Shown here in pieces: positions 1 to 6,382 of a stretch of DNA of 7,231 bases. Position numbers and translations under genes: made by a program. Positions within the stretch are counted from its first letter, which is position 1; every line of letters starts with the position of its first letter. The notes under the pieces are model-generated. The model had not been told where the DNA came from. It searched no databases and saw only the letters and a program-made list of their open reading frames with translations. Source of the DNA: Planctomycetaceae bacterium (GTDB taxonomy: Bacteria; Planctomycetota; Planctomycetia; Pirellulales; Pirellulaceae); the NCBI GenBank assembly GCA_007129635.1, contig SKVE01000120.1, positions 1-7,231 on the forward strand, written 5' to 3'.

Positions 1-3000
1 ACATGGACCGGTGACCGTTCTCCGGAAAAGAACCCCTTGATCCGAGCGGTCATCGAAGGCAGCCAGATCGATGATGATCTCGCGTCTGGGACCTTCGCGC
101 CGGACTATCCGATCGACGAGTACCCGATCGCGGAGGAAATCCATTTGGTCAAGGATGCCGACAGCTCGCAGCATTCCGCGTTGTGTGATATCGCCGAGGG
201 TAAGAGCCTGGTGATCGAAGGGCCGCCGGGCACGGGGAAATCACAAACGATCACCAACGCGATCGCCGATGCCTTGTACCGCGGGCAACGCGTCCTCTTT
301 GTCGCGGAAAAACTGGCGGCGTTGGAAGTCGTCCGCAATAATTTAAGTTCCGTGGGCCTGGGACAGTTCTGCCTGGAACTGCACAGCGATGTGGCGACGC
401 CGCAACGCGTGATGAGCGAACTGCGCAAACGCCTGGAGTACTCCCCTAAAAAGCCTGCCGATATCGTCGCGGTTCGCCGCCGACTGGAGGAACGCCGCGA
501 ACGAATGGGCCGGTACTTACACCGAATGGGACAGCCGATTGGTCCGCAGGCTCAACCGGTGTACGAAGTGCTCTGGCGTGTCGCCGCCTTGCAGCAAAGG
601 CTCGGCTGGGAATCGGCAGAAAGGATCTCGGTCCCTTGCGAGGTCGATGCCGCCGGGTTCGACGCCGCTTGCTCGGCGCTCAAAGAACTGGCGGTCCATC
701 TGGAAGAGTTGCAGCCGGTTTCCCAGTCACCTTGGCAGGGTCTGAGTGCCGATCGGCTGGTTCCGTCCCAGATGCCCTTGTTCCACGAAGGTGTCCAGCA
801 GTTGAGCGATCTGGCTGACGATGCCACAGCGAATCTCCAGTCGCTGGTCGCAGAGTTTGGCGATGCGGATCGGATCTGGCTGGAACGGGTTCTGTCGCCG
901 GACGCTCAGCGATTCGAGGCCGATCTGGCCGATTGGTTTGCCGGTGTCCCCGCATCCGTGACGGACTGGCTGACTGTGTTTACGGTTCCCGAGCATCTGT
1001 CATTGGCCGAGTCGATGCGACGCGAGATCGAAGAGACACGATCGAAAACATTTCAGGCTCGTTCCGCGCTGGTCGTCGATCCCGAACAAGGTCGACCGGC
1101 AGCGCGCCAGGTCGTCGATGCGATGGAGATCTTTCGTTCCGCTGGCCTGCTGACCCTTTCGTTGGCAAAGCTGCGGGAGATGCGAGCGCAGTGGCAAGCG
1201 GCCATGGAAAACCTGAAGCAGATCACCCGCTTGGGGCAACGAATAGCAGATGTGGGATTCGGACCGAGTCACACGCAGCGCCAGTTTGCAGAGACGGCGG
1301 AATGCTACCGGATGATGATCCACCCGGTGGTCGATGGGGCATCGCCGCCCGCCTTCGCCTTTCGAGCGGATGCCGGGGAACTGGTCCAGCGGGGTCAGAA
1401 CGAAGCAGAAGACTTGCGGACGCAGCGTGAAGCACTGGAAGAAAGGATCTTTCTGCACAAGATCCCCGCCAGCGAGACCATCGACGAAATGATCGATGTC
1501 TTTTCGGCCCTGGGCGATTCGTGGTTCCGAGCCTTTCGAGCGCAGTACCGTTGGGCACGGCGCACGCTGAAAGAATTCACACGGGCGACCGCAGGGCGAG
1601 TGTCACCGAAACAAGGTGTGCGTCTGCTGCGGAATCTGGTCGATTACCAGACCAGGCAGCAGCAATTTCCTCAGGATGCCTCATTGACGCAGTTGTTGGG
1701 GGACCAATTCCAAGGCGAAGCGACGGACTGGCATCGGCTGCAAACCCTGGTCCGCTGGGCTCAGCAAGCGCAACGCATGGGCATGGGCTACCAGACATGC
1801 TGCCAGCGACATCGCCAGGTGTACGCCGCGCCCAGGATCAGCAATCGCGAGCTGTTAGAGGCGTCCAGCCAATTCGAACGGCATTGGCAGCATCCGGCCT
1901 GCCAGCCGCTGCTGGAGACGATGGACGCGACGGCGGTTCCGCTCACGCAACTGGACGATCGGGCTGGGCGATGGATCCAGGCGGCGGAGGTGATCCTCGA
2001 ACATCGTCGCGCGTTTCGCGGCGGCGAGTCCGATTCGCTGGAATCGCTGCTGGCCGATGCCCGGTTGCAGATCGAGGCTGCACGAGCCGAACGGGCGTTG
2101 GACGAAGGCCCGTACCGCCAGACTTTTGGCGATCTGTTTCAGGGGCCCAGCACCGACCTGCAATCGCTGCATACTGCCATTGGATTTCGCGAGGTGCTGG
2201 CCAACGTAGGCTTGGATTCCGAACTGGTATCCCGCTTGGGTGCGGATGCCGACGGCAGCCTGCTTCGAACCCTGTGCCAAAGAATGGTTCGGCTTCGTGA
2301 AACGACGATCGCGTGGCAAAACGTTTTGGACCGATTGGCAGCATGGGGCAGCCGACCTTCCCGCTGGCTTTTGCTGCCGGGCCCATCTGAAGATGTCCTT
2401 TATCGCGAGGTATTGGCCAAGGCGCGGGAACGAATCTCGACGATCAGCGGTTGGGCCGCCTACTGCCGAGCGGCCGAGCGGTGCCATCCCATGGGACTCC
2501 AGTCGCTGGTCCTGCTGCTGCAAAGCGGCCAGATCCCCGCAGCCTCTGCAGTCGATGCGTACGGCCTGGTGCTGCACCAGATTTTGGTCGAGCGGTTTTT
2601 GGAGAATTTCGACTTGTTGCTGGACGGTTCGCGGCAGGCGCTGGAAACGACACGAGGCGAGTTCATGCAATTGGACGAACAATTAATCGAACTCCAGCAG
2701 CACGAGGTGGCTTGCCGCTTGCTCCAGCATGCCGTTCCGCCCGGCAATGCTCGGGGGCGAGTTGGCGAGTTGACCGAGATGGCTTTGATCCGCCACGAAA
2801 CCAGCAAACAGCAAAGGCATTGCCGTATCCGGGACCTGCTGCACCGCGCCGGCCGCGCCGTGCTGGCATTGAAGCCATGTTTTATGATGAGCCCGTTGTC
2901 GATCGCCCAGTATCTGGCCCCCGATTCCGTCGAATTCGATCTGGTGGTCATGGACGAAGCATCGCAGATCAAACCCGAGGACGCGTTGGGAACGCTGCTG

Positions 3001-4188
3001 CGTGCGCGTCAGATGGTGGTGGTGGGCGATCCCAAACAGTTACCACCCACCACGTTCTTCGATCGGATCGGTGCTGCGGAGGACGACAGCGACAGCGAAG
3101 ACACGTTTTTGGACAATACCGAATCGGTGCTGGAAGTCGCCATGAAGACCTTTCCCGCACGCCGCCGGTTGCGTTGGCATTACCGCAGCCAACATGAATC
3201 GCTGATCGCGTTTTCCAACGAAAAATTCTACGATGGGGAACTAGTCATCTTTCCTTCGCCGTCCAGTCAGCGAGGCCGTCTGGGCGTCTTCCTGCATTCG
3301 GTTCCCAACGCATTTTTCTCAGGCGGCTGCAATCCGGTCGAAGCCGATGTCATCGCGCAAGCCATCGTGCAGCATGCCCGACAGTATCCGGACCAGTCGT
3401 TGGGCGTCGCTGCCTTTAATGCCGCCCAGGCCCAGACGATCCAAGACCGCTTGGAGGCCATCTGTGTCCAGGACGACGAGGCTCGCATCGCCGTCAATAC
3501 GCTGGAACAGCACCAAGAGCCTTTGTTCATCAAGAACCTCGAAAGCGTCCAGGGCGATGAGCGGGATGTGGTCTTCATCTCGTACACCTACGGCCCTTCA
3601 CCCGAGACAGGCCGCTGCTACAATCGCTTCGGGCCGATGGCCGGGGTTCATGGCTGGCGACGCCTGAACGTGCTGATCACCCGCGCCAAACGTCGCGTCG
3701 TTGTGTTTTCCTCCATGCAGCCCAGCGATATCCTGGGCGGGCCCGATCGCAGTCGAGGTGTCAACGCGATGAAACAGTACCTGGAATTCGCGCAGACAGG
3801 CCGCTTCCTCGAACGGGAGAGCATCGTGGGGCGAAGCCCCCAGTCGCCGTTCGAGATCGCCGTGTCGCGAGTCGTCCATAGCCTGGGCTTGCAGGTCGTT
3901 CCGCAAGTCGGCGTCGCCGGCTATTTCATCGACCTGGGCGTGCTGGCGCCGGGTAGTCAGGACGAGTTCCTGCTGGGCATCGAGTGCGACGGCGCGACCT
4001 ACCACAGCGCAAAATCCGCCCGCGACCGCGATCGGCTCCGCGAACAAGTCATCCGACGACGCGGCTGGGTGCTGCATCGAATCTGGTCGACCGACTGGTT
4101 CCTGAACCGTCCATCCGAAGAAGAACGCTTGCGTCAGGCGATCCAAGAACAACTGGCAAGCTCATCATCGCCAGCCATGTCCGAATGA
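1..4188 (+). CDS. DUF4011-family SF1 helicase with C-terminal Vsr/MTES_1575-type nuclease (5' partial)
   Basis: Predicted ATP-dependent nucleic-acid helicase or translocase fused to a nuclease. Residues are numbered from the codon at base 1. SF1 motifs appear in order: Q motif region (Gln57), Walker A GPPGTGKS (74-81), motif Ia VLFVAEKLAALEVV (98-111), Walker B DEAS (985-988), motif III GDPKQLPP (1009-1016), motif IV WHYRSQHESL (1059-1068), motif V VQGDERD (1183-1189) and motif VI LNVLITRAK (1222-1230). About 870 residues, Arg/Glu/Gln-rich and probably helical, separate Ia from Walker B. The nuclease follows from about 1282: FE (1284-1285), IDLGV (Asp1311), IECDG (Glu1328, Asp1330), ARDRDRLR (1340-1347), HRIWSTDW (1359-1366). 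The frame has no stop back to base 1, and NPLIR (11-15) resembles the stretch that follows the DUF4011 domain in relatives, so the N-terminal domain is cut off by the window edge. The TTG at 37 is therefore unlikely to be the start. No DUF3320 domain follows the nuclease. An anti-phage role is inference from family; no other defence gene is visible downstream. Confidence 0.93.
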   Translation, partial: TWTGDRSPEKNPLIRAVIEGSQIDDDLASGTFAPDYPIDEYPIAEEIHLVKDADSSQHSALCDIAEGKSLVIEGPPGTGKSQTITNAIADALYRGQRVLFVAEKLAALEVVRNNLSSVGLGQFCLELHSDVATPQRVMSELRKRLEYSPKKPADIVAVRRRLEERRERMGRYLHRMGQPIGPQAQPVYEVLWRVAALQQRLGWESAERISVPCEVDAAGFDAACSALKELAVHLEELQPVSQSPWQGLSADRLVPSQMPLFHEGVQQLSDLADDATANLQSLVAEFGDADRIWLERVLSPDAQRFEADLADWFAGVPASVTDWLTVFTVPEHLSLAESMRREIEETRSKTFQARSALVVDPEQGRPAARQVVDAMEIFRSAGLLTLSLAKLREMRAQWQAAMENLKQITRLGQRIADVGFGPSHTQRQFAETAECYRMMIHPVVDGASPPAFAFRADAGELVQRGQNEAEDLRTQREALEERIFLHKIPASETIDEMIDVFSALGDSWFRAFRAQYRWARRTLKEFTRATAGRVSPKQGVRLLRNLVDYQTRQQQFPQDASLTQLLGDQFQGEATDWHRLQTLVRWAQQAQRMGMGYQTCCQRHRQVYAAPRISNRELLEASSQFERHWQHPACQPLLETMDATAVPLTQLDDRAGRWIQAAEVILEHRRAFRGGESDSLESLLADARLQIEAARAERALDEGPYRQTFGDLFQGPSTDLQSLHTAIGFREVLANVGLDSELVSRLGADADGSLLRTLCQRMVRLRETTIAWQNVLDRLAAWGSRPSRWLLLPGPSEDVLYREVLAKARERISTISGWAAYCRAAERCHPMGLQSLVLLLQSGQIPAASAVDAYGLVLHQILVERFLENFDLLLDGSRQALETTRGEFMQLDEQLIELQQHEVACRLLQHAVPPGNARGRVGELTEMALIRHETSKQQRHCRIRDLLHRAGRAVLALKPCFMMSPLSIAQYLAPDSVEFDLVVMDEASQIKPEDALGTLLRARQMVVVGDPKQLPPTTFFDRIGAAEDDSDSEDTFLDNTESVLEVAMKTFPARRRLRWHYRSQHESLIAFSNEKFYDGELVIFPSPSSQRGRLGVFLHSVPNAFFSGGCNPVEADVIAQAIVQHARQYPDQSLGVAAFNAAQAQTIQDRLEAICVQDDEARIAVNTLEQHQEPLFIKNLESVQGDERDVVFISYTYGPSPETGRCYNRFGPMAGVHGWRRLNVLITRAKRRVVVFSSMQPSDILGGPDRSRGVNAMKQYLEFAQTGRFLERESIVGRSPQSPFEIAVSRVVHSLGLQVVPQVGVAGYFIDLGVLAPGSQDEFLLGIECDGATYHSAKSARDRDRLREQVIRRRGWVLHRIWSTDWFLNRPSEEERLRQAIQEQLASSSSPAMSE

Positions 4189-4189
4189 A

Positions 4190-4225
4190 CCCCTCACCCT
4201 GCCCTCTGCCACGAGGGGCGAGGGA
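4190..4225. repeat. C-rich/G-rich imperfect palindrome after the helicase gene
   Basis: Two nested 5-bp arms are visible: CCCTC (4191-4195) pairs with GAGGG (4220-4224), and CCCTC (4202-4206) pairs with GAGGG (4213-4217). The inner loop is TGCCAC, with an asymmetric internal loop between the two stems. The sequence resembles the dispersed CCCTCACCC...GAGGG intergenic elements found in many bacterial genomes. It starts one base after the helicase stop codon. It might act as a transcription stop or mRNA 3' stabiliser, but no clean T tract follows (only TTATTTCT further on), so it is not called an intrinsic terminator. The remainder of the 4189-4349 gap shows nothing else that I can support. Confidence 0.55.
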
Positions 4226-4349
4226 CATTGGACAGTTATTTCTCGAACGGTGCTTACCAGATTCCTCTTGCTCTTTCACGCTTTTCCAGCTACTTACCGC
4301 AATCGCATCCGTAACTTCCGATATCCCCGCGAATGGTAGTCTTCGGCTT

Positions 4350-5231
4350 ATGCAGTACAGTCGTTGGGCACATCGAATGCTGTTTCAAGTCAGCATTTTG
4401 ATGCTGGCAGTGCTGGCAGGCTGCGTCACGCAGCGCTCGGCGCCCAAGCTGACGGACTTGTTTGACCCCGAAGAATTGCAGCGTGCCGTCACGCCGTCCA
4501 ACCATCGGCGGTGGGAACCGAAACTGGCTGTCCTGCCGTTCGCCGAACTGCACGGCGATCAGTTGACGGTACGGAACATTCGGCATTGCGAGTACCTGAG
4601 CGACCGGGACTATATCGTACGACACTACGACAAGACCTTCGACCTGAACCGCCTGACCTCGGTGGATTTTATGGTTGTCCCCTTCAAAAACGCGCCCAGT
4701 CTGGCCCACACGATGCTCAGTTTCGGGTTTGGCGACAGCGATTATCTGGCGGTTTCGGTCGAGGCGAGACTGGAGGAAGATCAGAAGTACTCGCCGATCA
4801 GGGGCTTGATGCGACAGTACGAGTTGATGTACGTCGTGGCCGACGAGCGCGACGTGATCCCTTTGAGAACCAAGCATCGCGATGCGGACGTTTATCTGTA
4901 TCGCACTCGGGCGACGCCGGAACAGTCGCGGCAACTGCTGCTGGACATGATGGCTCGCGTGAATAAGCTGGCATTCCAGCCGGAATTTTACGACACGTTC
5001 ATCAATAACTGCACCACCAACATCGTCGACCATATCAACCGGGTCACCCCTGGAAAGATCGGGCCTCACATCGGAGTACTTCTGCCTGGCCTGTCTGACC
5101 AGATGGCTTATGACGCAGGATTGCTGGATACCAACGATTCGTTCGAGCGAACCAGGCAACGGGCTCTGATCACGGGGCGTGCCAACCGCCATCTGGCCGA
5201 AGCCGACTTTTCTGTAAAAATTCGCCGATGA
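4350..5231 (+). CDS. Lnb N-terminal/DUF4105 domain lipoprotein
   Basis: Predicted 293-residue lipoprotein with the papain-like thiol-enzyme domain formerly called DUF4105, now named after the Bacteroides lipoprotein N-acyltransferase Lnb. The signal peptide has a basic n-region (Arg5, Arg9), a hydrophobic core (11-22) and a lipobox LAGC ending at Cys25. The residue after Cys is Val, not Asp. Family landmarks: WEPKLAVLPF, NIRH (76-79), SLAHTMLSFGF with candidate catalytic His120, YLAVSVEAR (132-140), YVVADERDVIPL, and NNCTTNI with candidate nucleophile Cys221. It is essentially a single domain with no extra C-terminal membrane segments. The ATG at 4350 was chosen because it gives a proper signal peptide. 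The in-frame ATG at 4377 would leave no basic n-region. The frame is also open upstream to an ATG at 4185 that overlaps the helicase stop, but that would put about 55 residues before the signal. No clear Shine-Dalgarno site precedes 4350. Acyl transfer is inferred from family; hydrolase or protease activity is the alternative. Confidence 0.88.
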   Translation: MQYSRWAHRMLFQVSILMLAVLAGCVTQRSAPKLTDLFDPEELQRAVTPSNHRRWEPKLAVLPFAELHGDQLTVRNIRHCEYLSDRDYIVRHYDKTFDLNRLTSVDFMVVPFKNAPSLAHTMLSFGFGDSDYLAVSVEARLEEDQKYSPIRGLMRQYELMYVVADERDVIPLRTKHRDADVYLYRTRATPEQSRQLLLDMMARVNKLAFQPEFYDTFINNCTTNIVDHINRVTPGKIGPHIGVLLPGLSDQMAYDAGLLDTNDSFERTRQRALITGRANRHLAEADFSVKIRR

Positions 5232-5288
5232 TCCGTGCTGCTAGCAATCGATAGGCCGCAATTCCGTGAGAAATCTGAAAAATCGGTC

Positions 5289-5318
5289 TTGCTCTGTTTT
5301 CGCGCCGCGTGTCACAAT
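5289..5318 (+). promoter_or_regulatory. Weak sigma70-like promoter candidate upstream of the csrA-receiver gene
   Basis: A TTGCTC box (5289-5294) and a CACAAT box (5313-5318) are separated by 18 bases. They lie in the 296-base gap between the lipoprotein gene and the CsrA fusion gene. The match to consensus is partial and planctomycete promoters are poorly defined, so this is only a candidate. It would give a leader of roughly 200 bases. Confidence 0.22.
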
Positions 5319-5416
5319 AGCGGTCGACAGATGATCAGGGAAAGGACTCCCGCCTCGTCCGATCGCAGGTTCCTCCAGCAAGATGCCGGGCGTCTGTCAC
5401 CAGGGCCTCGAATTCC

Positions 5417-5432
5417 GCCGCCGTGTGGCGGT
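5417..5432 (+). other. Small hairpin in the leader of the csrA-receiver gene
   Basis: CCGCC (5418-5422) pairs perfectly with GGCGG (5427-5431) around a GTGT loop, and a G-T pair at 5417/5432 can extend the stem. It is GC-rich and compact. No T tract follows, so it is not a canonical terminator. It may be a leader structure or chance in GC-rich DNA. Apart from this, the weak promoter and the GGA cluster, the 5232-5527 gap shows nothing convincing. An open frame at 5235-5534 is judged non-coding. Confidence 0.3.
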
Positions 5433-5498
5433 TGCTTGTCGCTGCGCCAGGGAAGACCGAAAAAAGCCATCACAAGTCGCATCGTTAGATTGTCGGCT

Positions 5499-5556
5499 GG
5501 ACGGATGGGTAGCAAAGGAGGCGAAAGATGTTAGTACTTTCAAGGAAGGAAACGGA
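5499..5556 (+). promoter_or_regulatory. GGA cluster: candidate CsrA autoregulatory binding region
   Basis: Six GGA triplets fall within 58 bases spanning the ribosome binding site and start codon: 5499, 5503, 5517, 5544, 5548 and 5554 (first base of each). The segment ACGGATG (5501-5507) is close to the CsrA core ACARGGAUG, and the GGA at 5517 is the Shine-Dalgarno site itself, 14 bases downstream. CsrA dimers commonly bridge two GGA sites and block translation. The strand can also form GAAAG (5523-5527) with CTTTC (5537-5541), which places the AUG in the loop. Autoregulation is inference from CsrA biology; only the motifs are seen. Confidence 0.35.
5514..5521 (+). promoter_or_regulatory. Strong Shine-Dalgarno site fixing the csrA-receiver start
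   Basis: AAAGGAGG lies with a 6-base spacer before the ATG at 5528. It is the only near-perfect ribosome binding site in the window, whereas the other genes have weak or no such site. It fixes the start, which also agrees with the invariant CsrA N-terminus (MLVLSRK). Confidence 0.88.
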
Positions 5557-6292
5557 CAAGATCGTATTCCCCACACTGGGGATCACTGTCGAGGTACTGC
5601 GGCTGCGCGGCAATGTAGCCCGAATCGGGATCGATGCGCCGTCGGATGTGCCGGTCTACCGACATGAGCTGACCGATCGGAAGCATTTGGAATTCTCTAC
5701 CGACCAGAATTCTTCCGACTCGCTCCGCGAACTGATCCACGCGGTGCGCCGTCGGCTGGACGCGGCGGCCGAGGCGTTGAATCGGCTGCACGAGCAATGC
5801 GAATACGATCGCAATGGCAAGGCCCAGCAGACGGTGATGGAGATCTTTCGCGAATTGCGGATGTTGGAGGAAGAAGCCAACTCGGCGATCGCACCGGACG
5901 AAATGCGGGCCCCGCGAGCGTTGTTGGTCGAAGACGATGTCAACGAAAGGGAATTGCTGGCCGGGTACCTGCGTTCGCATGGGATCGAAACGACCACGGC
6001 GAACGATGGCCAGGACGCTTTGGATTACCTGTCCTTGCATGCGCTGCCCGATGTTGTTCTGCTAGATATGCAGATGCCGCGCTGCAGCGGCCGATGCTTC
6101 ATCCGCAAGATTCGGACCGTATCGGACTTCCGCAAGCTGAAGGTTTTTGCCGTCAGCGGAACCGATCCGGCCGAATTTGGCATCGACGTTGGACCTGACG
6201 GGATCGATCGATGGTTTCCCAAACCGATCAACCCCGAACGATTGGTCGACGAAATCGCAAAACAAGTCGGTTTGACAGCCACGGCGGTTTAG
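5528..6292 (+). CDS. CsrA RNA-binding domain fused to a response-regulator receiver domain
   Basis: 254-residue fusion protein, predicted cytoplasmic. Residues 1-48 form a complete CsrA domain: MLVLSRK, GITVEVL, GNVARIGIDAP and VYRHEL, with Arg45 matching the key RNA-contact Arg44 of canonical CsrA (about 61 residues). Residues 49-128 are a charged, largely helical segment, with helices around 62-92 and 97-118. Residues 130-250 are a CheY-like receiver domain with all the expected residues: acidic Glu135/Asp136/Asp137, phospho-acceptor Asp180 in LLDMQMP, Ser210 and Lys232 in PKP. A receiver with an intact active site suggests that a histidine kinase modulates RNA binding or dimer arrangement; this is inference. 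The loop before the Lys is longer than usual (EFGIDVGPDGIDRWFPKP), which suggests an adapted beta4-beta5 region. The gene has its own leader and a strong ribosome binding site, and no kinase gene lies next to it. One uninterrupted frame argues against two separate genes. The gene is not named csrA because of the fusion. Confidence 0.93.
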   Translation: MLVLSRKETDKIVFPTLGITVEVLRLRGNVARIGIDAPSDVPVYRHELTDRKHLEFSTDQNSSDSLRELIHAVRRRLDAAAEALNRLHEQCEYDRNGKAQQTVMEIFRELRMLEEEANSAIAPDEMRAPRALLVEDDVNERELLAGYLRSHGIETTTANDGQDALDYLSLHALPDVVLLDMQMPRCSGRCFIRKIRTVSDFRKLKVFAVSGTDPAEFGIDVGPDGIDRWFPKPINPERLVDEIAKQVGLTATAV

Positions 6293-6382
6293 ACGGACGC
6301 GCGCCGAGCGGAGGTTGGCAGGCCGAGACCGGGAATTTCATGGAATCCGCACCTGCCTGACCCGAACGCCGCAAGAGCCACG

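Noticed and set aside
37..39. TTG as the start codon of the helicase gene
   Set aside because: The frame is open to base 1 and encodes family-like sequence before it; Walker A would be too close to the N-terminus for this family, so the start is outside the window.
1855..2682. Long open frame on the minus strand (275 codons) inside the helicase gene
   Set aside because: It is antisense to a gene with clear family motifs on both sides, has no recognisable domain, and reflects the GC-rich third codon positions of the + strand gene.
4268..4296. TTGCTC/TACTTA pair with a 17-base spacer as a promoter for the lipoprotein gene
   Set aside because: The -10 box matches only two of six consensus bases; too weak to call.
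3984..4349. N-terminal extension of the lipoprotein frame into the helicase gene
   Set aside because: It overlaps the well-conserved nuclease domain in another frame and would bury the lipoprotein signal peptide in the interior of the protein.
5235..5534. Open frame of 99 codons (GTG start) in the gap before the CsrA fusion gene
   Set aside because: No ribosome binding site, Arg/Pro/Ser-rich composition typical of chance frames in GC-rich DNA, no recognisable domain, and it runs over the strong Shine-Dalgarno site of the next gene.
6313..6362. GGCAGG (6317-6322) and CCTGCC (6352-6357) inverted repeat as a terminator between the CsrA fusion and HAD genes
   Set aside because: Only six paired bases with a 29-base loop and no T tract; not distinguishable from chance in GC-rich DNA.
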